Below, one piece after another: positions 1-7,015 of a stretch of 64,000 nucleotides of DNA. The DNA is from Halovenus rubra (GTDB lineage Archaea > Halobacteriota > Halobacteria > Halobacteriales > Haloarculaceae): contig NZ_JAODIY010000004.1 of NCBI RefSeq assembly GCF_026586665.1, forward strand, positions 390,301-454,300, in the 5' to 3' direction. Within the stretch, counting starts at the first letter, position 1; the number at the start of each line of letters is the position of its first letter. The position numbers and the translations under genes were made by a program. Under the pieces are notes generated by a model. That model did not search any database, was not told the origin of the DNA, and worked only from the letters and a program-made list of their open reading frames with translations.

Positions 1-276
1 CTCAGTCTCGGTTTCCTCGTCAGACTCTTCGTCCTCGGATATCTCGGCTGTGTCATCCGCGACAGAGTCGGACTCATCTTCTTCGTCAGCGTCCGTCTCT
101 TCGTCTTCCTCGTAGCCGATCCATTCGAGGTCGCGCGATTCTCGGCCGAGGAAGTAGTTCTTCTCGGCTTTGGCGCCCTTGAACCACAGAACAGTGCCGT
201 CAGTTTTGACGTACATCTTGCCAGTTCCGGGCTCGATTTCTTCACCGGTGTAATCACACGTCCGTTTCTGAACCAT
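1..276 (-). CDS. rpl24e: 50S ribosomal protein L24e, zinc-ligand-less form (3' end outside window)
   Basis: Ribosomal large-subunit protein, third gene of the L7Ae-S28e-L24e operon. The start ATG overlaps the S28e stop by one base (TAATG), so the two are translationally coupled. The N-terminus reads [19 protein letters not shown] and keeps the L24e core through the GRESRDLEW motif. The family normally has a four-cysteine zinc ribbon (CxxC...FCSSKC). Here only Cys7 survives: the second position is Thr and the later pair reads FKGAKAEKN. After about residue 58 the protein becomes a long Asp/Glu/Ser tail that is still open at base 1 (92 codons visible), longer than typical haloarchaeal L24e of roughly 60-70 residues. 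Family identity is clear; the effect of losing zinc is inference. Confidence 0.9.
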   Translation of the reverse strand, partial: MVQKRTCDYTGEEIEPGTGKMYVKTDGTVLWFKGAKAEKNYFLGRESRDLEWIGYEEDEETDADEEDESDSVADDTAEISEDEESDEETETE

Positions 277-503
277 TATTGGCCTCCGATTGTGTCGGCT
301 TCGCGTGCTGTCTCTCGCAGCTGAAGAACATCGCCTTCGCGGACAGGTCCGAGTACGTTACGGGTGATGATACGACCCTTATTTGAACCCTCACGGATTC
401 GGCACTTGACCTGCATGGCCTCACCGTGCATTCCTGTCTTGCCCACGACTTCGATAACCTCAGCTGGCGTGGAACCGCCGTCGTCTGCTTCCTCTGCACT
501 CAT
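276..503 (-). CDS. rps28e: 30S ribosomal protein S28e
   Basis: Small-subunit ribosomal protein of 75 residues, the usual archaeal length for S28e. The OB-fold signature is visible: [20 protein letters not shown], then [22 protein letters not shown] with the conserved RNVLGPVR block. It sits between rpl7ae and rpl24e in the order conserved in haloarchaea. A GAGGTGA ribosome binding site lies just before its ATG and overlaps the stop codon of rpl7ae, so translation is probably coupled on both sides. It was probably placed on the small subunit near the decoding region, as for its homologues. Confidence 0.96.
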   Translation of the reverse strand: MSAEEADDGGSTPAEVIEVVGKTGMHGEAMQVKCRIREGSNKGRIITRNVLGPVREGDVLQLRETAREADTIGGQ

Positions 504-514
504 CCGTGGTCACC

Positions 515-877
515 TCAGCGGAGTTCCTCGATTTTCTCAGCGATATCCTCGACATCAGTGGAGGCATCGCCCGCGTCGGTGATGGCGGCGGCTGCGCTGC
601 CAACTTCAAGTCCAGCAGCATGACCGATATCATCCTGAGCACCAACGAAAATAAACGGAACGTTCTTTTCGTCGGACAGCTCTGGCAGGTGCATAACGAC
701 CTCCTCAGGCTGAACATCCTCTGCGACGAAGACGAGGTCAGCATTCCCTCGCTCGATCGCTTTTGTGGTTTCGTTTGTTCCTTTCTTTACAGCTCCCGTA
801 TCCCGGGCGACTTCGAGGGTTTCGAGCGCATCGTCCTCGAGGTCTGCCGGAACGTCAAAGTCAACGTATACTGGCAT
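515..877 (-). CDS. rpl7ae: 50S ribosomal protein L7Ae (kink-turn RNA-binding protein)
   Basis: L7Ae binds kink-turn RNA and in archaea serves in the ribosome, box C/D and H/ACA guide RNPs and RNase P. The protein of 120 residues starts [10 protein letters not shown]. It contains the [21 protein letters not shown] and [18 protein letters not shown] blocks, ending in an acidic C-terminus. An in-frame start 11 codons upstream exists, but the ATG at 877 is preferred because a perfect GGAGGTGA Shine-Dalgarno lies 8-15 bases before it and the protein then has the normal family N-terminus. First gene of the ribosomal operon running left. Confidence 0.97.
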   Translation of the reverse strand: MPVYVDFDVPADLEDDALETLEVARDTGAVKKGTNETTKAIERGNADLVFVAEDVQPEEVVMHLPELSDEKNVPFIFVGAQDDIGHAAGLEVGSAAAAITDAGDASTDVEDIAEKIEELR

Positions 878-885
878 GGTTATGT

Positions 886-893
886 TCACCTCC
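886..893 (-). promoter_or_regulatory. Shine-Dalgarno sequence of rpl7ae
   Basis: On the minus strand this reads GGAGGTGA, a full match to the 3' end of archaeal 16S rRNA, eight bases before the ATG at 877. It fixes the rpl7ae start against the in-frame upstream alternative at 910. Confidence 0.85.
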
Positions 894-950
894 TGTGTGC
901 GGGCTCGCACTCCCCCGCCGTCCGCGGCGAGTGCCGCGTCCGCCCTGATG

Positions 951-960
951 GCGATATAAT
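951..960 (-). promoter_or_regulatory. TATA box of the rpl7ae-rps28e-rpl24e operon
   Basis: The minus strand reads ATTATATCGC here, about 75 bases before the rpl7ae start. Transcription would begin near base 930, giving a leader of about 50 bases, consistent with the strong Shine-Dalgarno in it. No start site data exist here, so the position is inferred. Confidence 0.5.
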
Positions 961-1175
961 CCTATTCCGGCTGGGAGCGTCATCAACCCCACACAGGCTG
1001 TATTCATTAGTGTTCTAGCAGACACTAAAGTGCTTTCGAAGCTATCTGCGCGTGGGGGTGTTCGGCACAACGGTAAAATCGAAGAATACGCCCGATAACA
1101 TCATATTTATATAAGTAGATATACAGAATAGGTGTTCTGCAAATCTTTAGGTTACATTCGCCTGCAATTGAATGT

Positions 1176-1964
1176 ATGAACGGAATGACCGAGGCTATCG
1201 GTAATTTTGTACAGCGGTTCACGACGACACGCGACCTTGAGGTCTCTGAAATGACAACAGAAACACATCCAGTTCCGACCTCAGTCTCAGTTGATGCGGT
1301 CAATGGCTCTGTCTCAGTCATAGGGTCGGAACGCGACGATGTACAACTCAAGTACACCAAGCATGGACCGTCCGAGGCAAAGCTAGATGAGCTAAAAGTT
1401 CACACAATCACAGAGAGTGGGCAACTACAGGTGACAGTCAGCTACCCTGGAAATTCACCCGGAAAGGTCGATATCGAACTGTGTGTCCCATGCGAGCTAA
1501 AAGTATCACACGTGAGCACGACAAACGGCCGAATTGACCTACAGGATATCGACGGAAATCCACGGTTACGGACGCAAAACGGTGAAATAACCGTCAGTGG
1601 CTGTAGCGGGTATGTTGATGCCGAAACGACAAACGGTAGTATCAGTATTGAGGACACAGACGGCGTCGACCATGCGAAGTCAGTCAACGGGAAAATCGGA
1701 CTCGACCTTTGCTCGGTTCGACAGGACACTGTTATCAAAAGCTCGTCTGGACAAATTGAGGTGCGCACAGGTGAGATTGATGTTGCAGTTACAATTAGTA
1801 CCAAAGTCGGTGTTATCGACGCACCGATTTTCGACAAGCAGCCGACTGGCGTTGGACACGTTTCGGTTGAGGACGAACTTGGCTCAGCCCAGCATTCCCT
1901 AGATATCTCGAACTCAGTTGGAAGTATTCGGTTTGAATCGCTTGAATCTACCAAAACCGCCTGA
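1176..1964 (+). CDS. DUF4097-family beta-strand repeat protein
   Basis: A 262-residue protein made mostly of short repeated beta-strand units of the type NGxIxxxxxxGxxxAxTxNGxIxI, seen for example in TTNGRIDLQDIDGNPRLRTQNGEITVSG and TTNGSISIEDTDG. This is the pattern of the DUF4097 / putative adhesin family, which folds as a right-handed beta-helix-like stack. No signal peptide or membrane segment is evident, so it may be cytoplasmic or exported by an unrecognised route. A TTTATATAAG box lies at 1105-1114 with a leader of 45-60 bases. An alternative ATG three codons in (1185) is possible. It is divergent from the ribosomal operon. Substrate or partner is unknown. Confidence 0.75.
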   Translation: MNGMTEAIGNFVQRFTTTRDLEVSEMTTETHPVPTSVSVDAVNGSVSVIGSERDDVQLKYTKHGPSEAKLDELKVHTITESGQLQVTVSYPGNSPGKVDIELCVPCELKVSHVSTTNGRIDLQDIDGNPRLRTQNGEITVSGCSGYVDAETTNGSISIEDTDGVDHAKSVNGKIGLDLCSVRQDTVIKSSSGQIEVRTGEIDVAVTISTKVGVIDAPIFDKQPTGVGHVSVEDELGSAQHSLDISNSVGSIRFESLESTKTA

Positions 1965-2391
1965 GTTTCCTCCTTCAAGCGAATTAATACAGTGTACGCT
2001 CGTGTCCTACCTCTGTCAGTTACGCGCTAGTAGTATGAGTATGGTTCACATTGATAAAGTAGTTTTAATACGGTAACGCACCCAGGAATTGGTGAGGCAA
2101 CGCAGACAATGACTGATATCCGCTACTACGTGACTCATCTTCTTGTGTCAAGAGTCACACCACTATGTGGCGGATATATGGCTCCGGTAAGCCATACTCC
2201 GGGCATTGCTGGAAATGCGATGCCACGGAAGCTTCTGGCTGCACGTTTTGCTCCATAACCTGACCCCCACGCGGACTACCCGCTCGGGAGGGGAACAAGG
2301 GGCTCGCCTGGTCTGACCTTGCTTAAGTACAGACGAGGACGACTCTGGCTTGGTGTATTGTTGCTAATCGTTGGTAAGTAACCGGAAATAT
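1965..2391 (+). other. Intergenic region with a GC-rich, structured island
   Basis: An AT-rich start (TTTTAATACGG, about 2062-2072, resembles a TATA box) is followed from about 2090 to 2330 by clearly GC-richer sequence with inverted segments: TATCCGC near 2117 pairs with GCGGATA near 2169, and ATGGCT/AGCCAT form a short hairpin near 2179-2195. A 49-codon open frame runs 2109-2258 (starts MTDIRYYVTHLL); I do not recognise it. I looked for RNase P, SRP RNA and tRNA signatures and found none. It could be a small RNA, a micro-ORF or a decayed gene. Confidence 0.35.
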
Positions 2392-2673
2392 ATGTCAGCT
2401 ACAATAGATACAGACCAATTGACGCGGGTCGAAGTAACGGTAACAGTTCGTGTCCCTGAGCACGACGAAGTCGACCTGATGACAGGTGCACAGCAGCGTC
2501 TCGCAGCAGTTGATACTGTACAAAACGTCAGTATCGAAGAGCTGCGAGGGATAAACCCACGCCTCGGTGCGACGGTCGTTATCGTCGAAACCGCTTTGCA
2601 GACAGCACAGCCAGTTGCGGTATACAAATCACTAACTGAAACTGTCGGAATCGAAACCCAATCAAGGAAGTGA
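2392..2673 (+). CDS. Small conserved-looking protein of unknown function
   Basis: A 93-residue acidic protein starting MSATIDTDQLTRVEVTVTV. An in-frame upstream start at 2371 exists, but the ATG at 2392 avoids an unlikely MVSNRKY leader. The sequence alternates beta strands (VEVTVTVRVP, LGATVVIVETAL) with helices (DLMTGAQQRLAAVDTV), suggestive of a small alpha/beta sandwich such as an ACT- or ferredoxin-like fold, but no diagnostic motif is visible. Lacks signal peptide and membrane segments. It ends 20 bases before the stop of the convergent DUF7344 gene. Codon use and acidity fit the host. Function unknown. Confidence 0.6.
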   Translation: MSATIDTDQLTRVEVTVTVRVPEHDEVDLMTGAQQRLAAVDTVQNVSIEELRGINPRLGATVVIVETALQTAQPVAVYKSLTETVGIETQSRK

Positions 2674-2693
2674 ACACGACAGATAGTCAGCCT

Positions 2694-3272
2694 TTAGCGC
2701 AGTTCCGGCGGCTTTTCATGTTCTCCGAGGTGCATCTCGGTGCGGTTGATGTGTGTGTGAGCCAGTGCCGTGACAGTGAATGTTATCAATACAAACACTG
2801 CTAACGCAACGCCTGGAAATATATCGAAGTTGGACAACAATATTGCAGCAAGTAGAAGAACAACAGCGTCCACCGCAGAAAGGAACAAATAGAATGAACT
2901 CCACGGAATATCATTCCCGGCAACTAGTTCGAAATAGATATCCACCTCTTCAGCTGCGGGGGTAAGTGACGCAACACCTTCTCTGTCATCAAAATCAACA
3001 ACGCCGATGTCGTCCATCCGCGGTAGATGTACTTGTTGCAATGATGTGTACACACGCTTGCGCTGGTCGTATGTCACCTCTTCCCATTCAACATCATTTT
3101 CCCATGCAGCGATCTGTTCAGATAGCTCCCCAAGCTCAGCATCTTCCCCGTTCTTTTTCAGGTAGTGGAGTGTGTACCGACGACGATGATTACTCAACAA
3201 CTTGAAATAGTCATCGTAATCAATTGATTCTGGGGACGAATCCGAGTTACCTGAATTAGTTTTCGTACTCAT
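2694..3272 (-). CDS. DUF7344 winged-helix membrane protein
   Basis: A 192-residue protein with a cytoplasmic winged-helix-like domain (YFKLLSNHRRRYTLHYLKK, then AAWENDVEWEEVTYDQRKRVYTSLQQVHLPRMDD) and two C-terminal membrane helices (residues about 133-175). This is the domain plan of the haloarchaeal DUF7344 family, usually taken as ArsR-like regulators tethered to the membrane. The start is set at MSTKTNSGN; the longer frame upstream adds 25 non-family residues. A paralogue lies at 14805-15425 with the same SNxRRxxxLxYL, AxWEND and RVYTSLxQxHLPxxD blocks. The target is unknown. Confidence 0.75.
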   Translation of the reverse strand: MSTKTNSGNSDSSPESIDYDDYFKLLSNHRRRYTLHYLKKNGEDAELGELSEQIAAWENDVEWEEVTYDQRKRVYTSLQQVHLPRMDDIGVVDFDDREGVASLTPAAEEVDIYFELVAGNDIPWSSFYLFLSAVDAVVLLLAAILLSNFDIFPGVALAVFVLITFTVTALAHTHINRTEMHLGEHEKPPELR

Positions 3273-3877
3273 ACTATGTGCCTTGGTGGCCGTCAGTGCT
3301 GGTATCCCCACCATGGGGCATCTCTTTACTGTTTGACTATGCCTCATTCATTGTTAATTAGCTGATATTGGTCCTAGTTAAGTGTGAGTTAGTTCCATTA
3401 AACAGACTTTTTCATGTCTTTGTACATACCATATCGGCTACGTTAACAACACTGTTATTTAAAACATTCTAAATAGTGGTTATACCCATCTCTGAGAGCA
3501 AACTAACCTACAGCAGTAATTTTGCTGGGCTAAAAACCTCAAACAGTTTGGTGGATAATACCGGTATAATACCGCCAAGAACTGCTATTTCAGAGTGTCT
3601 CATCTCTTGTTCAGGTTGCTGTTTATCTCTGTAACTAGGTGGTACTTTAGAACGCAGAATGTGTTCGTAATCCCGCAACTACATTAAAACAGTTATGCTT
3701 GAAATTTGATATTATCTGGGACTTCAAGAAAATACTGAAGCTGAACAGAAACGCTACATGGAGTCCAACTACCAGCGGCGTCAGGCCCTCTCTCATACTA
3801 AAACAAATATTCGCTGCTACTGAGCTAAACTGTCGCTACTTATTTATAACATTGAAAGAAACCAGCAAACACAAAAA
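3273..3877. other. AT-rich intergenic region
   Basis: About 600 bases between the divergently transcribed DUF7344 gene and the HalX regulator. It is markedly AT-rich with several TATA-like runs. A 60-codon frame at 3699-3881 (MKFDIIWDFKKIL...) is basic, non-acidic and overlaps the next start, so I treat it as chance. No RNA gene or repeat seen. Confidence 0.6.
3841..3850 (+). promoter_or_regulatory. TATA box of the HalX response regulator
   Basis: TATTTATAAC ends 27 bases before the ATG at 3878. At the usual archaeal spacing the transcript would start within a few bases of the ATG, so it is probably leaderless. No Shine-Dalgarno is seen, which agrees. Confidence 0.6.
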
Positions 3878-4456
3878 ATGAGTTCAAACACCCGAGTGCT
3901 CATCGTTGAAGACCAGGAAGATGTCGCACAAGTGTATGCAAATATTTTAGAGACGGAGTATGAGGTACTAACAGCCCACTCGGGAGAGAAAGCGGTTGAG
4001 CTCATCGACGACACAGCTGATATTCTGCTACTGGACCGCCGTCTTCCGGGTATGTCTGGCGATGAAGTGCTTGAAGAGATCAACAAGAACGAGCTCGGCT
4101 GCAAAGTGGTGATGGTGACTGCAGTTGAACCGGACGTAGAAATCGTCGAGATGGATTTCGACGAATACCTTGTTAAACCAGTCAGAGAAGAGAAGATAAC
4201 CGAGGTCGTTGAAAAAATGCTCGCGAGGAAAGAACATGATGTACAACTACAAGAGATGTTTGCTCTTGCAGAGAAACTCGCGACCCTCGAAGCAAAACTT
4301 GATATTGAGCAATTAAATAACAGTGAGGAGTATCAGGAACTCCGAAACGAGTTTGCAACCCTACAGGAGTCTGTTGCAATCCCTGAATCCGATAGTGACC
4401 CGTATCTTGATGCAACCCGTGAGAAAATTCGAGCGTTGTTGGCTACCCGAGAGTAA
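3878..4456 (+). CDS. HalX-domain response regulator
   Basis: A 192-residue two-component regulator. Residues 5-120 form a CheY-like receiver: acidic pair E11-D12 (VLIVEDQEDV), phosphoacceptor D53 (LLLDRRLPGMSG), T81 (VMVTAVE) and K100 (YLVKPV). Residues about 125-190 match the haloarchaeal HalX domain, a helical output module seen after receivers. It has no classical DNA-binding domain, so output is probably through protein contacts or HalX itself. No cognate kinase is adjacent; the nearest is the hybrid kinase at 20137, whose own receiver lacks the phospho-Asp. Partnership with that kinase is only a possibility. Confidence 0.88.
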   Translation: MSSNTRVLIVEDQEDVAQVYANILETEYEVLTAHSGEKAVELIDDTADILLLDRRLPGMSGDEVLEEINKNELGCKVVMVTAVEPDVEIVEMDFDEYLVKPVREEKITEVVEKMLARKEHDVQLQEMFALAEKLATLEAKLDIEQLNNSEEYQELRNEFATLQESVAIPESDSDPYLDATREKIRALLATRE

Positions 4457-4640
4457 CGCAGAGTCTTCCTGAACTAACGTAGAACGATATTTAGACTTCA
4501 TTCTCACCGTTGATGACTGCCGAGTACAGCCCAAGAGAACCAGTTCTGTGAATATCTATAGCTCAGGCAGAATAATACCATATAGGCGGGAACCCTTATC
4601 GTGACAGTAGATAGCCTCAGGTCGACTGATCATTACAAGT

Positions 4641-5585
4641 ATGAAACGAATTGTGCTTACACTTACTGTACTTCTCGCTCTCGGATTGATACTTTTCCCG
4701 ACAGTCGGCTTTCCACTCAGTATGGACAGTGGTCCCGACCCCGTAGAAGAAATTAGTCATCTAGAAATGATGCCAAGCGACGGGGCGAATGGCGCCTACG
4801 CTGTGTTCACTCCACAAGGGAAACTGCATCTCAACTTCTCGACTGCAAAACAGCAACAGGCCGGCACCGGAATAAATAATGATACGGTTACATATATCCA
4901 TAATGTATTCAAAATTGCAAACGTAGATAACTCGTCAGTCCCAGTCTGGGTTGAATTAGAAGCCAACGACGTTGCAGTCGAATTTTATCGGTCATCTGAC
5001 CCTACTGCATCAATTCAAGGAGAATCCAACGCAGTCCAAGTAAACGGGAACGACAATCAGCAGGTAGGTGTGCTCATCGATACAACAGGTAAGCAGATTC
5101 CAGAGTCGTTCACGTTCACCGTGTACTCTAAGGCCGAAGACGACGAAAGTGAAGACGAGACACCGACTGAACAAGACCCAGTGACTGCTCCAAGCGAAGA
5201 GACACCGGTCGAAGAAACGCCCACAGATAACACACCAGACGAAGGCGGAGACGAGACTTCGGATGATGAAACGCCATCAAGCGAAACGCCGACCCAAAGT
5301 ACCCCGTCGGAAACCGATCAGGGAGAGGGTGGGTCCGGAACAACCACGATAACACCGACACCAACGCAGACAGCAGAGCCTGGTGCAGGCGGAGCGCAAC
5401 CTGATGGTGGCGACGATCAAGATACCGATGGTACTGAACAAGAAGGCGAAGTCATTGATCCCACCGACGACGGTCTCGGTGCAATCTTGGGCGGTCCCCT
5501 GTCCAATACACTGTGGTTGCTGCTTGTTGCTGCTGTTCTTGGCGTGGTCGGGTTCGCAGGGCTACGTAGGTGGGCAAGGAATTAA
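4641..5585 (+). CDS. Membrane-anchored DUF1102/TasA-like surface protein
   Basis: A 314-residue exported protein. Residues 1-24 are a Sec-type signal (MKRIVLTLTVLLALGLILF). Residues about 40-165 form a beta-rich domain whose INNDTVTYIHNVFKIANVDNS segment lines up with the VNPDSTTYFDDMFQLSNNG and VNSDATSWFQNVFTVCNQG segments of the DUF1102 proteins at 18408 and 19061. Residues about 167-275 are a Thr/Pro/Ser/Asp/Glu-rich stalk of the kind O-glycosylated in haloarchaea, followed by a membrane helix (290-309) and basic RRWARN end. It looks like a cell-surface anchor version of the DUF1102 fibre subunits. The rhomboid protease follows at once, so cleavage of the anchor is plausible but inferred. 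Confidence 0.7.
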   Translation: MKRIVLTLTVLLALGLILFPTVGFPLSMDSGPDPVEEISHLEMMPSDGANGAYAVFTPQGKLHLNFSTAKQQQAGTGINNDTVTYIHNVFKIANVDNSSVPVWVELEANDVAVEFYRSSDPTASIQGESNAVQVNGNDNQQVGVLIDTTGKQIPESFTFTVYSKAEDDESEDETPTEQDPVTAPSEETPVEETPTDNTPDEGGDETSDDETPSSETPTQSTPSETDQGEGGSGTTTITPTPTQTAEPGAGGAQPDGGDDQDTDGTEQEGEVIDPTDDGLGAILGGPLSNTLWLLLVAAVLGVVGFAGLRRWARN

Positions 5586-5617
5586 CTCACAGCAGTTCGG
5601 ACAGCCAAACGGTCACG

Positions 5618-6460
5618 ATGGAAAACCATGTACCGGGTGGTTCAGAGGACTTCTCGTGGAAAATCAAGGCTGATGTTCAGTTTGTTGATCTCCTACTCCT
5701 TGGTAGCGTTCCAGTGGTCTTGTGCCTCGTCTTTTTTCTTCCCGAAGGACAACGGAGCCAGTTGGTTTTTGAGGTCGATAACCCGTCGATACTGACTGCG
5801 TTTACTGCCTCGTATGTTCATTTGACTGAGTCTCATCTCACCGGCAACGTAGCAGTCTACCTTGTTGTAGCACCAATGTACTATCTCGTGTGCGTGTTGA
5901 GCGACCGACGGCCGCTGTTTTGGTATACGACTGTCGTTGTGCTCAGCGTCTTTCCATTTGCACTGGCTACAATGCAACTGTCTTTCCTTACTAAGCGGAC
6001 TGTGTTAGGGTTCTCGGGAATTAACGCAGCGTTTGCTGGCTTGCTTTGTTTTGCCGTTGTCCGCTATACGGGTGATGTACTTTCAAAACGGTTGAGCCAT
6101 CATTACTCACCGGTCTTGCTCTTTGTTGTCTTTGGGATCGTTACACTGGTCTCGCTGCCAGATCGAGCTTGGCGAACTGAGCTGGCAATACTCTCTTTTA
6201 CACTCGCTGGCCTGTATCTCGGGTTCCTCCTTCGCCAAAGTGGGATACCGACGATTGGTGATGTTCGGGAAGCCCTCGACAGTCCAGGATATGTCGAACT
6301 TGCGGGTAGCTCTCTTGGAATTGTTCTCGTTTATCCGTTTGTTGCCTTCCAGCCGAAGATGGCTGTTGAGGGAGGGGCCCTTGATATCTATATTCATCTA
6401 CTCGGGTTCGCTCTTGGATTCATTGTTGTCTATATTTTCGTTACTGTTACTGAGGAGTAA
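5618..6460 (+). CDS. Rhomboid-family intramembrane serine protease
   Basis: A 280-residue polytopic membrane protein with the rhomboid signature spread over its helices. The H-x4-H-x3-N motif is at H68, H73 and N77 (YVHLTESHLTGN). The GxSG motif carries S133 (LGFSGINAAFAG), and the C-terminal catalytic histidine is H260 in YIHLLGFALGF. All residues needed for a Ser-His dyad are therefore present. ATG 5618 is chosen; a GTG at 5570 would overlap the previous gene by 16 bases. It follows the anchored DUF1102-like gene by 32 bases and is probably co-transcribed with it. Likely to cut TM anchors of surface proteins; the substrate is inferred from the neighbour. Confidence 0.82.
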   Translation: MENHVPGGSEDFSWKIKADVQFVDLLLLGSVPVVLCLVFFLPEGQRSQLVFEVDNPSILTAFTASYVHLTESHLTGNVAVYLVVAPMYYLVCVLSDRRPLFWYTTVVVLSVFPFALATMQLSFLTKRTVLGFSGINAAFAGLLCFAVVRYTGDVLSKRLSHHYSPVLLFVVFGIVTLVSLPDRAWRTELAILSFTLAGLYLGFLLRQSGIPTIGDVREALDSPGYVELAGSSLGIVLVYPFVAFQPKMAVEGGALDIYIHLLGFALGFIVVYIFVTVTEE

Positions 6461-7015
6461 TTATCACACAGGACTCACAACGCGAACGTTCCTGATACGG
6501 GTAAAACAGGGTGTAATAGTAATTCTGTTCAAACACCTCCACGAGGACAGTGTCGTTGTCATGGCTCTTTGGGCTGATTTTCTAAGCAACATGTAGAGTC
6601 TGAGCGAGACAGTCTGCGTCAAAATAAGTCTCTACAAAAACACCCAACAGCGGGCAATTGTCTAAAGATTTTATGTAATTAAGTTATAATGTACAGAAAC
6701 ACACTGTGATGATTATATATGTCTATTATACGGAGCCAGAAACCGGAAACACACATCTAAGGCCGCCTACCGTATTTTGCGACGGTTACTACACCACCGG
6801 CTTATCGCATTGTATGCTTAGTTTGCGATGTTGGCCGTCCGATCAGGAATAGCCAGAGCGTAATGGCCAATTGTTCATCGTAATCACGAGACGAGGAACT
6901 GCCTATTCAGGGGCTGTAAGATGGTTTTTCACCCAGTCCATAGCTAAGTGTGTATCATGCATGGTAAACCATAGCCCTCGCCACGAGGGTGCAATCTGGC
7001 AGATAGAACTCAAAC
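6461..7015 (+). other. Intergenic region and long leader of the first subtilase
   Basis: An AT-rich half (about 6600-6720, with ATTATATATG at 6713-6722 as a likely TATA box) is followed by about 290 bases of higher G+C before the subtilase ATG. Just before the start lie two back-to-back hairpins: ATGGT-AA-ACCAT (6961-6972) and CCCTCG-CCA-CGAGGG (6975-6989). No credible coding frame. If the TATA box is used, the protease mRNA has an unusually long leader for a haloarchaeon. Confidence 0.5.

Noticed and set aside
506..1018. 170-codon plus-strand frame over the ribosomal genes
   Set aside because: Overlaps rpl7ae entirely; Cys- and Arg-rich composition unlike the host.
2090..2330. RNase P RNA, SRP RNA or tRNA in the GC-rich island
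   Set aside because: The conserved cores of these RNAs are not present; only local hairpins seen.
3699..3881. 60-codon frame before the HalX regulator
   Set aside because: Basic composition, overlaps the TATA box and start of the real gene.
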